64,000 nt of DNA from Rhodococcus sp. P-2 (lineage in GTDB: Bacteria; Actinomycetota; Actinomycetes; Mycobacteriales; Mycobacteriaceae): NCBI RefSeq assembly GCF_016598535.1, contig NZ_CP066779.1, positions 558,001 to 622,000 of the forward strand, read 5' to 3'. Below the pieces are notes generated by a model that saw nothing but the letters and a program-made list of their open reading frames with translations, was not told the origin of the DNA and ran no database searches. The position numbers and the translations under genes are program-made. Positions 45,356 to 55,457 of this stretch are shown piece by piece (the stretch's first letter is position 1; every line of letters begins with the position of its first letter).

Positions 45356-45757
45356 ATGCCTTTCACCAGTTCGACGTCCACTCCCGGCCAAGCAGCAGCT
45401 CTTCGCTTGTCGGCCCTCCTACTCGGCGCCGGCACCATGCATTTCGTAGCGCCTTCCTTCTTCGACAGCACCGTTCCCCGCCAGCTTCCCGGCCAAGCGC
45501 GCACCTATACCCAGGTGTCGGGCGTCGCGGAACTGGCGATCGGCGCTGCCTTGGCCGTGCCGAAGACCCGCAAGCTCGGCGCGGGCCTTGCCGCCGCGCT
45601 CTTTGTTGCCGTGTTCCCCGCCAACATCCAGATGGCGATCGACTGGTGCCGAAGCCCGAAGACGTCCACACCGCAGAAGATCGGTTCGATCGCACGTCTC
45701 CCCCTGCAGGTTCCGCTGGTGACCGAAGCACTCAAGGCTCGTCGAAACGCAAGCTAA
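45356..45757 (+). CDS. DoxX-like small membrane protein
   Basis: The 133-aa product has about three to four membrane segments (LRLSALLLGAGTMHFVAP, SGVAELAIGAALAVP, LGAGLAAALFVAVFPANIQMAI) and resembles DoxX-type proteins of unknown function. Start ATG 45356; a GTG at 45305 is open but adds a charged non-matching segment. Its last 4 bp overlap the convergent adnB stop, so neither gene has a terminator between them. Confidence 0.75.
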   Translation: MPFTSSTSTPGQAAALRLSALLLGAGTMHFVAPSFFDSTVPRQLPGQARTYTQVSGVAELAIGAALAVPKTRKLGAGLAAALFVAVFPANIQMAIDWCRSPKTSTPQKIGSIARLPLQVPLVTEALKARRNAS

Positions 45758-48700
45758 TCTTGCGCGCCTGCCGTTCGGATGAGGCGAGCGAGAGCCTCAC
45801 CGTCCGGCAGGTTCTCGGGTGCGATGGTGCGACCCGATCGAACGTAGTGAAACGCCGCCCGCACCTTGTCGGCCGGAAACTGTTCGTTGCGCCCGGCCGA
45901 ACGAGCTCTGGCCGACATCAATTCGGCCCAGGCCACCCGGTACGCGGCCAACTGCATCACAACAGCGTCCTCGTTGGCGGCCGACGGTTCGGCACCGGTC
46001 TTCCAGTCGATCACCGTCCACCCGCCGTCGGGATCGGCGAACACCGCATCGATCCGACCTCGCAAAACGGTTCCGGCAATGGATGTTTCGAAGGGAACCT
46101 CCACTTCGATCGGGCTGCGATTGGCCCACGGGGACCGCAGGAACGCATCCTGAAGTTTCACCAGATCGGTCTCGGGACCCGCGCCGGTATCCGCGGCGCC
46201 TGGTAGCTCGTCGAGATCCAACAGCCGGGTCGCACCGAACCTTCGCTCGATCCAGGCGTGAAAAGCCGTGCCTCGCCGAGCGAGCGGATTCGGTGGGTAC
46301 GGCAGTGGCCTACGCAGCCGTGCCGCGAGTTCGTCCGGATCCGCTTTGAGGTCGACGAGCTGAGTCACCGAAAGCTGCGCCGGGAGAATCACTTCGGCAC
46401 GCGCGTTCGCCCGGGCCTCACGCTCGGCCAGGAGCACGTCGACATCCGAGGCCCAGTTCTCCGGATCGTCCTCCGGTTCTTCCGTCTCCTCGCTGTCGTT
46501 CGGCAGCGATGCGAGAGCGGACAGGACGCTCGCGGCTCCGGCCTCGACGGCGCCGCGGCGCGCACCCAGCGGATCTGGCGGCCACTGCGCGGTTCGGGGC
46601 GTGGAGGCCAACGGGTTCTCGGTGTCGGGTTCCGGGGCCGGTGCCCATTCCTCCACGACGCCGATCGCACGGTGCGAGTCTTCTACACCGGGATCGTTTT
46701 CGGCAGTGACCATCTGATGCAGCTCGTCCAGGAACTCCGAAGGCCCCTTCGGTTCCGAACCGGATTCCGCCCAGTGGTGAGCCGAGATGAACAGCGCCCG
46801 TTCGGTTCTGGTCAGCGCGACGTAGAACAACCGCCGATCCTCGTCCAGTCGACGGTTGGACAGCGCCTTCTTGTGCGCCGTGATGGCATTCTCGAGGTCC
46901 TTGCGGTTGTACAACTCCTCGAGGTCGAGCACGGGCACACCGTCCGCAGAATCCGCGTCGACGGCCCGGTCACCGCGCAACGACGGTGGCAGTTCGGCGA
47001 GCGCCCCGAGCCACGATCCGGACGCTGTGGACGAGGGGAAAACCCCGTCGCTGACATGCGGGATCGCCACCACTTCCCATTCGAGCCCCTTAGCCGAGTG
47101 CACGGTCAAGATCTGGACCCGATCCGGCGCCACCTCCACTTCGCCTGGCGTGAGGCCCTTTTCGATCTGTTCGGCGGCCGCGAAGAAAGCCAGCATCCCG
47201 GTCAGATTGGCCGTTGGGCGCGTCGCGTAGTTAGCGACAACGTCGGCAAATGCGTCGAGATGCTCGCGGCCCGCGGTCCCGACGACACCGACGCGGGTCC
47301 GCGCGCCCGCCTCGATTCCGATCCCGAGCACCCGCTCGACCTCCGCCACCAATTCGGTGAGCGGCTGGCCGATACGTTCGCGCAACGACGCCAACTCTGC
47401 CGCTATCGCGTTGATGCGTGTGTACCCGAGAGCCGAATAGCGTTCTGCCGGGCCTGGATCGGAGATCGAGTCGACCAATCCTGCTTGCTCGGCGTTCTCC
47501 CCGGGCAGAGCATCGTGGACCGCCGAGGTGAGCGCCTCGGCGTCGGTGACCGCACCCGCCGTTCCGTATCCCGCGGAGATGGCAAGTTCGCGGGAGCGTT
47601 GAGAGAGTGCGGCGAGATCCTTCGCGCCGATCTGCCATCGCGCGCCGGTGAGCAGCCGAACGGCAGCGCTGCCCGCCAGCGGATCGGCGACCACCCGGAG
47701 CATGGCGATCACGTCAGCCACCTCCGGTGTGTGCAGGAGCCCACCGAGTCCGACCACTTCGACCGGCAGACCCTTGGACCGCAAGGCTTCGGCCAGCGGA
47801 GCAGCATCGGCATTCCGGCGGATCAACACAGCCGCCGTGGGTGTCGGGCGGTCTTCGGCACGTGCCGCCTCGTATTCTCCGGCGATCTTCTCCGCCACCC
47901 ACTGACGTTCCTGCTCGACGTCGCCCAGCAACGCCAGTCGAACGTCTCCGGCGACGGCTCCCGGCCGCGCGCGCAGGGTACTGACGGCCACGCCCCGTCG
48001 ACGCAACGGCGCCGAAGACAGGTTGGCCAGCTCGAGAGCCTCCGGCGGGTTACGCCAACTGGTGAGCAGTTCGAGTGTCGGAGCCGGTTTTCCGTTGGCA
48101 AGCGGGAAGTCGGTTGCGAACCGCGGCAGGTTGGCCGCCGACGCGCCGCGCCAACCGTAGATCGACTGCATCGGATCACCGACGGCCGTCAACGCCAAGC
48201 GGCCGTCGGCTCCCCCACCGAACAACGAGGACAACAACACTCGCTGAGCGTGACCGGTGTCCTGGTACTCGTCGAGAAGAACTACCCGAAAGCGCTCACG
48301 CTCGGTCTGCCCGACCTCGGGATGCTCGGAGGCGACCCGGGCCGACAGTGACATCTGGCTGCCGAAATCCAAAGCGCCTTCACGCCGCAGCGTCTCAGCC
48401 AGCCGGGCGACGAGAGGCAACAGCTCGATGCGCTTATGTTGCACGTCAAGGTAATTCAAGAGCTCTTTGCTCGGTCCACCCCGCTGTTTCGGGCCGGCAG
48501 GCAGAGTGTGGATCAGCTTGTCCAACTCGGTGTGTGCCTCGAGCAACTGCTCGGGATCGACCAGATGCTCCGCCAACTGACCGGAAAGGGCCAGGACGGT
48601 TTCGGTGATGGACCCAGGATTCTTGTCGGTGTCCAGATCGCTGTCCCAACCGCTCACGACGCGGTGCGCAACCTGCCACAGTTCGGTCTCCGACAACAGC

Positions 48701-49146
48701 GTCGCCGAGGGCTCGATGGGCAAGAGGAGTCCGTGTTCGGACAGCAACCGTCCCGCGTACGCGTGGTAGGTACTGACTTCGGGTTCGCCGGCCAGAATCC
48801 GGGAACGCACTCCGCCGGTCGGGTCGAGTGCCCGCAGAACGTCCGAACCCGCCAGCCGCGCCAAGCGCTTGCGGATTCGCGAGGTGAGCTGTTGCGCAGC
48901 TTTACGCGTGAAGGTGAGGCCCAGAACCGCCTCGGGATCGACGAAGCCGTTGGCCACCAGCCACACGACGCGAGCAGCCATCGTTTCGGTCTTACCGGCG
49001 CCGGCACCGGCGACCACCAACGTCGGACCGAGCGGTGCGGCGATCACTGCCGCTTGCTCGGGCGTCGGCGGGTGCTGACCGAGCGCAACCGCCAGGTCGA
49101 CGGGGTCGATCTTCGGTCGGCGCGCCTTGGGCGTTGCGGCAGCCAC
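45754..49146 (-). CDS. adnB: Helicase-nuclease subunit AdnB
   Basis: The 1130-aa product has a UvrD-like SF1A motor (Walker A LVVAGAGAGKTETMAAR, LLDEYQDTGHAQR, GDPMQSIYGWRGA, FYVALTRTERALF) and a C-terminal RecB-type nuclease domain with DPDGGWTVIDWKTGAEPS. It forms a heterodimer with AdnA that resects DNA double-strand ends. Start GTG 49146 follows the adnA stop TAA directly with no gap, so translation is coupled. The pair is the actinobacterial counterpart of RecBCD/AddAB. Confidence 0.94.
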   Translation of the reverse strand: MAAATPKARRPKIDPVDLAVALGQHPPTPEQAAVIAAPLGPTLVVAGAGAGKTETMAARVVWLVANGFVDPEAVLGLTFTRKAAQQLTSRIRKRLARLAGSDVLRALDPTGGVRSRILAGEPEVSTYHAYAGRLLSEHGLLLPIEPSATLLSETELWQVAHRVVSGWDSDLDTDKNPGSITETVLALSGQLAEHLVDPEQLLEAHTELDKLIHTLPAGPKQRGGPSKELLNYLDVQHKRIELLPLVARLAETLRREGALDFGSQMSLSARVASEHPEVGQTERERFRVVLLDEYQDTGHAQRVLLSSLFGGGADGRLALTAVGDPMQSIYGWRGASAANLPRFATDFPLANGKPAPTLELLTSWRNPPEALELANLSSAPLRRRGVAVSTLRARPGAVAGDVRLALLGDVEQERQWVAEKIAGEYEAARAEDRPTPTAAVLIRRNADAAPLAEALRSKGLPVEVVGLGGLLHTPEVADVIAMLRVVADPLAGSAAVRLLTGARWQIGAKDLAALSQRSRELAISAGYGTAGAVTDAEALTSAVHDALPGENAEQAGLVDSISDPGPAERYSALGYTRINAIAAELASLRERIGQPLTELVAEVERVLGIGIEAGARTRVGVVGTAGREHLDAFADVVANYATRPTANLTGMLAFFAAAEQIEKGLTPGEVEVAPDRVQILTVHSAKGLEWEVVAIPHVSDGVFPSSTASGSWLGALAELPPSLRGDRAVDADSADGVPVLDLEELYNRKDLENAITAHKKALSNRRLDEDRRLFYVALTRTERALFISAHHWAESGSEPKGPSEFLDELHQMVTAENDPGVEDSHRAIGVVEEWAPAPEPDTENPLASTPRTAQWPPDPLGARRGAVEAGAASVLSALASLPNDSEETEEPEDDPENWASDVDVLLAEREARANARAEVILPAQLSVTQLVDLKADPDELAARLRRPLPYPPNPLARRGTAFHAWIERRFGATRLLDLDELPGAADTGAGPETDLVKLQDAFLRSPWANRSPIEVEVPFETSIAGTVLRGRIDAVFADPDGGWTVIDWKTGAEPSAANEDAVVMQLAAYRVAWAELMSARARSAGRNEQFPADKVRAAFHYVRSGRTIAPENLPDGEALARLIRTAGAQD

Positions 49147-52100
49147 TTAGTTACTCACCTGTCGTCCCTCGTCGTGTGCCGGGCAACTCGACCGCACCGG
49201 GCAATGTCTACATCCGTCGTTGACGCGGGCCAGGTATTCGGGTCCCTGCGTCGCTGCCGCAGCATTGTGAATGACGTCTCGCCACATCTCGACGGCCTCG
49301 GCAGTCAGCGGCGGCTGAACTCGCTGCGCCGCACCGTCTTTCTTGTTGGACTTGGCCACGAATACCAGGCGTGCACCGCCGGGTTGTGTGGCCGGTTCGC
49401 CTGCAATCGCACCTTCGGCCGCTGCGACCTGGTACGCCGCCAACTGCGCGTGAGATTGCGCGGCCTCGTTGCTGACGGGGTTTCGCGCAGTCTTGACGTC
49501 GACAACCACCGGACGACCTTCGGTGTCGCGCTCGAGCCGGTCGATCCGGCCGCGAAGCTTGACCGCGGGCGCGCCTTCTTCGCGCGGTTCGAGGACCCCC
49601 TCGACCGCGACCTCGACGCCGACTTCGGTCAGTTCACCGCGAGTTGCATTCATCCAAGCGGTGAACGTCGCCAGCATCTCCCGAGTTCGGTTCAGCTCAC
49701 GGCGCGAATACCACTGCGACCCCAGGTCTATCGATTCCCAAGCATTTTCGAGCGCCTTCTCGACCTGGTCCGGCGGAATCCTACCGGCCAGCGCCTGGAC
49801 CAGGGTATGGACGAGAGTGCCGGCGATCGCGTGAGTATTGTCTCCGTCGCTGCCGCCATGACGCTCGAACACCCATCGGAGCGGGCATGTTTCGAGAAGC
49901 TCGATGGTGGACGGCGAGAGTGACACCGGTCCGTCCTCGGGTTGCCACATGGGATCCGCGGTGCTCGGCTCGGCTGTGCCGTACCACTGATCCGGATGCG
50001 CGCCTCGTACTCCGGCGGCAGCCAGACGCGCCAACTGGCGAGCTGCACGGGAATGCTTCTCTGGGTCGAAATGCGCGATGTCGGGATCACACACCACACT
50101 GCGAAGCTGTGCGACCAGCGCGGGCAGCGACAGAACCCGGGTATCCCCGGTCTCGGGTGCAACGACGTCGAGATCGGACGTCGGATCATCCGAATACGCG
50201 TCGCCACGGATCAACTCGTCCACGAAACGCGAAGGCACCAGATCGGTGTCACCCGAAGCCGACTCGACCGCGGTGATCAGCAGGCGGCGACGAGCACGGC
50301 TACAGGCGACAAGGAACAACCGGCGTTCCTCGGCCAGCAGCGGCGCGGTTCGAGAGAGTCGTTCGGCGGCCGAGTCACTGCCGTCAGAGACTCCGTTGAC
50401 CAGGTCGATCAGTGCTTCGGTACGCAGCAGCGAGCCGCGTGCCCGCAAACTCGGCCAGAGCCCCTCCTGCACACCCGCCACCGCCACGACCGCCCATTCG
50501 CGCCCCGCTGCGGCGTGAGCGCTGACCACGGTGACGGCGTCGGGAGCGATGACCGATCGGCTCCGCGAGTCGGTCGGTATCTCCTGGCTGGTCAAGTAGT
50601 CGACGAAGCCGGCGAGTTGCGAACGCGGCAGCCGGTCGACGTAGTTGGCCGCGGCGTCGAAGAGCGCGACTACGGCGTCGAGGTCGCGATCGGCTTGTGA
50701 GCCGATCGGTCCCCCGCGCGCCGACGCAGCCGCCCAGCGTCGTTCGAGGCCCGTCGCCTGCCAGGCAGCCCACAGAACTTCCTCGACCCCGAGACCTCGC
50801 TCGAGCGGTACTCGGGCCTTGCGAAGGACCGACAGCACGCGATTCAGCGCAGCAGCCTCGACGTCCGTCAGTTTGCCCATGAGCCGCTTGGACTGCGCGC
50901 GATCCTCGTCGATCAGGATGAGCCGCAACAACTCCGACGAATCCCGATCACTTCCCGACGCCAACTCGACGCGGCGCAGACCACGACGCAGCCGGCGCAG
51001 GGTGACCGGTTCGGCGCCGCCGATGGGGCCGGCCATCAGGGCCAGGGCGTCGTCGCCGGTGAAGTGATCGCCGCCGAGCGCCCGGAGGACCAGCAGCAGG
51101 CCGGACACTCCGTGTTGCCGGGCGAGCGGCAACTCGGTGGCAGCAGTCGTCACGGGTACCCCCGCTGCGAGCAGAGCTCGCCGTAGCGGGGCAAGGGTGC
51201 GTGGGACCGAGCGCACGACAACCGCCATGTCGGACCACGCAATCCCGTCCAGCAGATGCGCCCGGCGCAAGGTATCTGCGACGACTGCCGCTTCCTTGGC
51301 CGTCGTACCGAGGACACGCACCGACGCCCGTCCCGGGTCCTCATCGGTGAGATCGGACGGAACCGCGATGCGGTGAGCGAGGTTGCCGGGCAGTCGCGCA
51401 GCGATCTTGGCCGCAATCGACGCGACGTCGGCATTGTTGCGAAACGTGGTGGGCAGGATGACTTGGCGCTCGTCTCCGCGCTCGGCGAGTTCGAGTAGAA
51501 AAGCCGAATCAGCACCGCGGAATCCGAAGACCGACTGATCGGGATCGCCGGCTACGACCGTGCCCGCAGTGCCGGTGCCGATCAGTCGAACCAGTTGCGC
51601 CGCCTGCGGATCCAGATGCTGTGCATCGTCGACCAAGAGGTGCCGGATACGGGCGCGCTCGGAGCGAAGGAGCTCGGGATCGGTGGCGAACGCCGTCAAC
51701 GCCGCACCGATCAACTCAGCCGCGTCGAGTGCCGGCGCCGTGGCCTCCGGGGCCTCGACGCCCACGCTGCCACGCAGCAGCACACCCTGCTCGTAAGCCT
51801 CGGCGAAGCGGCCGGCCGCCACCCACTCGGGGCGGCCGCGCTTCTTGCCGAGCTTGACCAGATCTTCGGGACCGAGCCCGCGCTCGTTGGCGCGCAGCAT
51901 CAAGTCTCTGAGTTCGACGGCAAAACCGTTCAAACCCAGCGCAGGACGCAGGCGCTCGGGCCAGCGCAGTGCGCCGTCCTCGATGTCCCCACGCAACATC
52001 TCGCGCAGTACCGAGTCCTGCTCGGCACCGGTGATCAATCGTGGCGGCGCGTTGCCGTGTGCGGCGGCTTGGAGCCGCAGCACGGCAAAGGCGTAGGAGT

Positions 52101-52509
52101 GAACGGTGCGTACCAGCGGCTCACGGGTTGCCTGCGGTCCGCGTTCCTGTTCGTACCCCAGCAATCCGGCTGTGATCTGCTCACGAACCTGCGTCGCAGC
52201 CCGACTGGATTGCGTCAGCACCAGGACCGATTCGGGGTCTTCGCCACCGGAGATCCTCTGCACCGCCAGATCCACGAGAAGGGACGTCTTGCCGGTTCCG
52301 GGGCTGCCGAGTACCTGCCAGGGATTCCAGGCGTCCGCCGAGCCGAATGAAGCAGGGCCGAACGCGAGCTGGAACGGATCATCGGACGGCGGCGCGAACA
52401 GCCGGGCCGTCCCTTCGTCCCATGTTCGGGGTGTCCGAGACGGCGCAGTTCGGTGCACCAACCGCGCCCGCGGAATGGTCACTTTGCTGCGTGTTGCCGT
52501 CTCACTCAC
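49147..52509 (-). CDS. adnA: Helicase-nuclease subunit AdnA
   Basis: The 1120-aa product has a UvrD-like motor (Walker A VLGSPGTGKTSLLVDLA, GDPDQSVFGFRGADSAF, LFLVACSRARRRLL) and a C-terminal RecB-type nuclease domain (EGRPVVVDVKTARNPVSNEA). The Cys set LLETCPLRWVF plus CRHCPVRSSCP (C, then C-x2-C-x5-C) fits an AddB-type 4Fe-4S cluster closing the nuclease domain. Partner of AdnB, encoded immediately downstream. Start GTG 52509; the N-terminal ~40 residues are a basic extension. Confidence 0.94.
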   Translation of the reverse strand: MSETATRSKVTIPRARLVHRTAPSRTPRTWDEGTARLFAPPSDDPFQLAFGPASFGSADAWNPWQVLGSPGTGKTSLLVDLAVQRISGGEDPESVLVLTQSSRAATQVREQITAGLLGYEQERGPQATREPLVRTVHSYAFAVLRLQAAAHGNAPPRLITGAEQDSVLREMLRGDIEDGALRWPERLRPALGLNGFAVELRDLMLRANERGLGPEDLVKLGKKRGRPEWVAAGRFAEAYEQGVLLRGSVGVEAPEATAPALDAAELIGAALTAFATDPELLRSERARIRHLLVDDAQHLDPQAAQLVRLIGTGTAGTVVAGDPDQSVFGFRGADSAFLLELAERGDERQVILPTTFRNNADVASIAAKIAARLPGNLAHRIAVPSDLTDEDPGRASVRVLGTTAKEAAVVADTLRRAHLLDGIAWSDMAVVVRSVPRTLAPLRRALLAAGVPVTTAATELPLARQHGVSGLLLVLRALGGDHFTGDDALALMAGPIGGAEPVTLRRLRRGLRRVELASGSDRDSSELLRLILIDEDRAQSKRLMGKLTDVEAAALNRVLSVLRKARVPLERGLGVEEVLWAAWQATGLERRWAAASARGGPIGSQADRDLDAVVALFDAAANYVDRLPRSQLAGFVDYLTSQEIPTDSRSRSVIAPDAVTVVSAHAAAGREWAVVAVAGVQEGLWPSLRARGSLLRTEALIDLVNGVSDGSDSAAERLSRTAPLLAEERRLFLVACSRARRRLLITAVESASGDTDLVPSRFVDELIRGDAYSDDPTSDLDVVAPETGDTRVLSLPALVAQLRSVVCDPDIAHFDPEKHSRAARQLARLAAAGVRGAHPDQWYGTAEPSTADPMWQPEDGPVSLSPSTIELLETCPLRWVFERHGGSDGDNTHAIAGTLVHTLVQALAGRIPPDQVEKALENAWESIDLGSQWYSRRELNRTREMLATFTAWMNATRGELTEVGVEVAVEGVLEPREEGAPAVKLRGRIDRLERDTEGRPVVVDVKTARNPVSNEAAQSHAQLAAYQVAAAEGAIAGEPATQPGGARLVFVAKSNKKDGAAQRVQPPLTAEAVEMWRDVIHNAAAATQGPEYLARVNDGCRHCPVRSSCPAHDEGRQVSN

Positions 52510-52561
52510 CCAGGCATTCCACCAGAGCGCACCGACAACTCACACATCGCCTGCATCCGGC

Positions 52562-53350
52562 ATGATTGCTCGTGTGTCTGCACTCCATACGTATCTCTAC
52601 GGACCCGCCGGGGCGCCTGAGATCCTCTCGCTGCACGGCCTGACGGGTCACGGTCGACGATGGCAGTCGATGGCCGAGAACCAACTGCCCGAAGCACGCT
52701 GGATCTCGCCCGATCTACGCGGTCACGGGCGCTCGACCTGGGCTCCCCCGTGGAACCTCGAATCCCACGTGGCGAGCTTGCTGGAGACACTCGACGAAAA
52801 TGCCACCGGACCGGTGGTGATTCTCGCGCATTCGTTCGGCGGAATGCTGGCGCTGCACCTCGCTGCCACCGCACCGGAACGCGTTCGTGGTCTCGTCCTG
52901 CTCGATCCGGCGATCGGCTTGGATCCGAATTTCATGCAGGAAGTGGCCGAACTCACAATCGGCTCACCGGATTACACCGATGCCGCCGAGGCGTACTCGG
53001 AGAAGATTCACGGCTCGTGGGGTGAGGTTCCCACCCAGGACCTCGACGTCGAGATGGCCGAGCACCTGATCCGACTGGGCAACGGGCGCGTCAACTGGCG
53101 CCTGTCCACACCGGCCGTCGTCACCGCGTGGGGAGAACTTGCCCGCCCGATCGTGCTGCCCCCGTCGTCGATGCCCACCGTGCTGGTTCAGGCGATGAAG
53201 GTTCAGCCGCCGTACGTCACCGACGAGTTCCGAGCAGCCTTGACCGAACACCTCGGTGAAAATCTCATCAGCGTCGAATTCGACTGCGACCACATGGTCC
53301 CGCACGTGCGGGCCGACGAGGTGGCAGACCTCGTCCGAACAGTGCTCTGA
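52562..53350 (+). CDS. lipV: LipV-like alpha/beta hydrolase
   Basis: The 262-aa product is a soluble alpha/beta hydrolase: oxyanion LHGLTGHGRRW, SPDLRGHGRSTWAPPWN, nucleophile Ser in VILAHSFGGMLALHLAA (about Ser112), and late His in FDCDHMVPHV. It resembles the recalled M. tuberculosis LipV (Rv3203), an esterase with low-pH activity. Start ATG 52562 or GTG 52574; the frame is open far upstream over the adnA antisense. Divergent from adnA. Confidence 0.85.
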   Translation: MIARVSALHTYLYGPAGAPEILSLHGLTGHGRRWQSMAENQLPEARWISPDLRGHGRSTWAPPWNLESHVASLLETLDENATGPVVILAHSFGGMLALHLAATAPERVRGLVLLDPAIGLDPNFMQEVAELTIGSPDYTDAAEAYSEKIHGSWGEVPTQDLDVEMAEHLIRLGNGRVNWRLSTPAVVTAWGELARPIVLPPSSMPTVLVQAMKVQPPYVTDEFRAALTEHLGENLISVEFDCDHMVPHVRADEVADLVRTVL

Positions 53351-53360
53351 CGAGGCAACG

Positions 53361-53657
53361 ATGGCAACCACCACGGAAGAGCAGATCGAAGAGGTGAGGC
53401 GGCTCATCGCCTCGATTCCCGCCGGTTTCGTGGCGACGTACGGCGACATAGCCGAAGCCGCAGGACTTTCCAGCGCTCGCACGGTCGGGTGGATCATGCG
53501 GACGGACTCTGCCGACTTGCCGTGGCACCGGGTGCTCGGCGCCTCCGGTAAACCGTCGGCACACCTGGCTCATCGTCAGATCGCCAAGCTCGAACTCGAA
53601 GGAGTACCGATCAAGGACGGTCGAATCGACCTGAAGAAAGCTCGGTATCACTTCTGA
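53361..53657 (+). CDS. Alkyltransferase-like (ATL) DNA-repair protein, MGMT family
   Basis: The 98-aa product is the MGMT DNA-binding domain alone: IPAGFVATYGDIAEAAGLSS and DLPWHRVLGASGKPS. The MGMT alkyl-acceptor motif PCHR reads PWHR, so the active Cys is Trp and the protein cannot accept an alkyl group. ATL proteins bind O6-alkylguanine and flag it for nucleotide excision repair. It is 10 bp after the LipV-like gene, as recalled for Rv3203-Rv3204. Confidence 0.92.
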   Translation: MATTTEEQIEEVRRLIASIPAGFVATYGDIAEAAGLSSARTVGWIMRTDSADLPWHRVLGASGKPSAHLAHRQIAKLELEGVPIKDGRIDLKKARYHF

Positions 53658-53706
53658 TCCCGTGTCACCGGTCGTCGTCGCCCCTGCCATGGGGCAGCAT
53701 GGAGAC

Positions 53707-55452
53707 ATGACCACCACGCCGCCCACCGCCGCCGTCATTCTGGCGGGTGGTCGCGGGACCCGAATGGGCGGCGTCGACAAACCCGGCCTGATCGTGCACG
53801 GCCGCAGACTCCTCGACATCGCGCTGTCAGCGACGGCGCATCTCGACGCCGTCGTCGTGGTCGGCCCGCATCGACCTGAACTTGCTGCACACATCACCCA
53901 GACCCAGGAATCTCCGGCCGGCGCCGGCCCTGTAGAGGCGATCTGGGCCGGGTTGGCCGCGACCCGGTTACCCGAGAACGCCGTGGTGGTGGTGCTGGCA
54001 TCCGACCTGCCGTACGTCGAGGCCGGATCGGTCGACGCGCTGATCGCTGCGACATCGGCCGACAATCCGGTGACGTGTGCGGTGGACGAGAACAACCGAA
54101 CCCAATTCCTGTTCTCCGCGTGGACCCTTCGCGAACTCCGACAACGCCTCGCTGCTCTGCGCCGGAGTTCGGGGCTCGAGAATCAACCGATGAAAGCGCT
54201 TGCCACCGAGCCGTTCTCGACCCTACGCGTGGCGGGCACCACCGACTGCGACACGCCGGCGGACATCGATCGCGCGAGAAGCCATCCCCGCCTGACGATC
54301 GAGCAAGCCCGCATCGTCATCACGAATGCCTTGACTCCGCTAACCCCGCACCGGGCCGATCTCGCCGACAGTCTCGGAGCAACGCTCGCGCAGCCTCTCG
54401 TCGCCCTGGGTGATCTCCCCAGGTCAGACGTTTCGGCGATGGACGGGTACGCCGTCTCCGGCGATGGTCCGTGGCGGGTGCGCACCGAGATCCGCATCGC
54501 GGGCGCCGACGGGCAACTCGACCTCCGCGAAGGCGAAGCAATCCGCATTGCCACGGGAGCTCACCTACCTGCCGGCGCTACCTCGGTGATTCGTGACGAG
54601 TACCTGTCCGTCGACGCACCGTCTCGAACGCTGCGGCGACTACCGGATGCGCCGCACCGCAACGACGCTCGCCCACGGGGAGAAGACTGGGGCACCGGAT
54701 TCACGATCGCTCCGACCGGTACCGCGGTGACTCCGGCGGTAATCTCCGCTGCTGCCAGTGGCGAGGTATTCGACGCCCTCGTCCGTGGCCCGGTCCGGGC
54801 ACGCGTCGTAGTCACCGGCGACGAGATCCGCCGGACCGGCCCACTGCGGGAAGGTCAGACTCGCGACTCCGTGGGCGGGATTCTCCCCTACCTGCTCGAA
54901 CGCAACGGCGCACGGTGCGTGTCGAATTCGCACTTGCGCGACACGGCCGACAGTTTCGAGCGTGTACTGGCAGATGCGACCGAACAGGACCTGCTTGTCG
55001 TCATCGGTGCGACGGGTGGCGGCGCTGCCGACGAAATGCGCAGTGCGCTCGATCGACTCGGCGCTCGCACGATTGTCGGGCGAGTGGCCTCGCGCCCGGG
55101 CGGATCTCAGATAACGGCGGTCCTGCCCAGTGGCCGGGTGGTTCTCGGCCTCCCCGGCAACCCGTACGCCGCGGTGACCACCCTGTTGACGATGCTGCCT
55201 ACCGTCGTGGCCGCCCTGACCGGGAGCGAGACGCCTCCGCCACTGCTCGGCATCATCGAGAACGCTGCTGCGGTGAGTTCCGATGCGGTACGCCTGTTGC
55301 CGGTCACACAATCCACCGACGGCCGCTGGCGCGCCGATCCGTCTGTACGTACTGCACACCTGGCGGGGCTGATCGGGCGCTCCGCGTTTGCTCTCGTTCC
55401 GGCGCACGCGCAAGACGGTGCCCTCGCCGAAGTGGTTGTCCTCCCCCGCTGA
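53707..55452 (+). CDS. MobA-MoeA fusion, molybdenum-cofactor guanylyltransferase and molybdopterin molybdotransferase
   Basis: The 581-aa product joins two enzymes in one frame. Residues ~1-190 are MobA-like: AAVILAGGRGTRMGGVDKP (GTP-binding) and VVLASDLPYV. Residues ~200-581 are MoeA: LGDLPRSDVSAMDGYAV, RIATGAHLPAGATSVI, VVTGDEIR, GATGGGAADEMRSAL and VVLGLPGNPYAAVTTLL. MoeA inserts molybdate into adenylated molybdopterin and MobA attaches GMP, so consecutive cofactor steps are fused. Start ATG 53707 after ggagac. No other mo genes are nearby. Confidence 0.9.
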   Translation: MTTTPPTAAVILAGGRGTRMGGVDKPGLIVHGRRLLDIALSATAHLDAVVVVGPHRPELAAHITQTQESPAGAGPVEAIWAGLAATRLPENAVVVVLASDLPYVEAGSVDALIAATSADNPVTCAVDENNRTQFLFSAWTLRELRQRLAALRRSSGLENQPMKALATEPFSTLRVAGTTDCDTPADIDRARSHPRLTIEQARIVITNALTPLTPHRADLADSLGATLAQPLVALGDLPRSDVSAMDGYAVSGDGPWRVRTEIRIAGADGQLDLREGEAIRIATGAHLPAGATSVIRDEYLSVDAPSRTLRRLPDAPHRNDARPRGEDWGTGFTIAPTGTAVTPAVISAAASGEVFDALVRGPVRARVVVTGDEIRRTGPLREGQTRDSVGGILPYLLERNGARCVSNSHLRDTADSFERVLADATEQDLLVVIGATGGGAADEMRSALDRLGARTIVGRVASRPGGSQITAVLPSGRVVLGLPGNPYAAVTTLLTMLPTVVAALTGSETPPPLLGIIENAAAVSSDAVRLLPVTQSTDGRWRADPSVRTAHLAGLIGRSAFALVPAHAQDGALAEVVVLPR

Positions 55453-55457
55453 TCGGG

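Noticed and set aside
46258-48351. A 697-codon open frame opposite adnB
   Set aside because: Antisense shadow with low-complexity Arg-rich sequence and no motif.
53707-55452. Splitting the MobA and MoeA parts into two genes
   Set aside because: No stop codon between the domains and no SD-preceded start at the junction.
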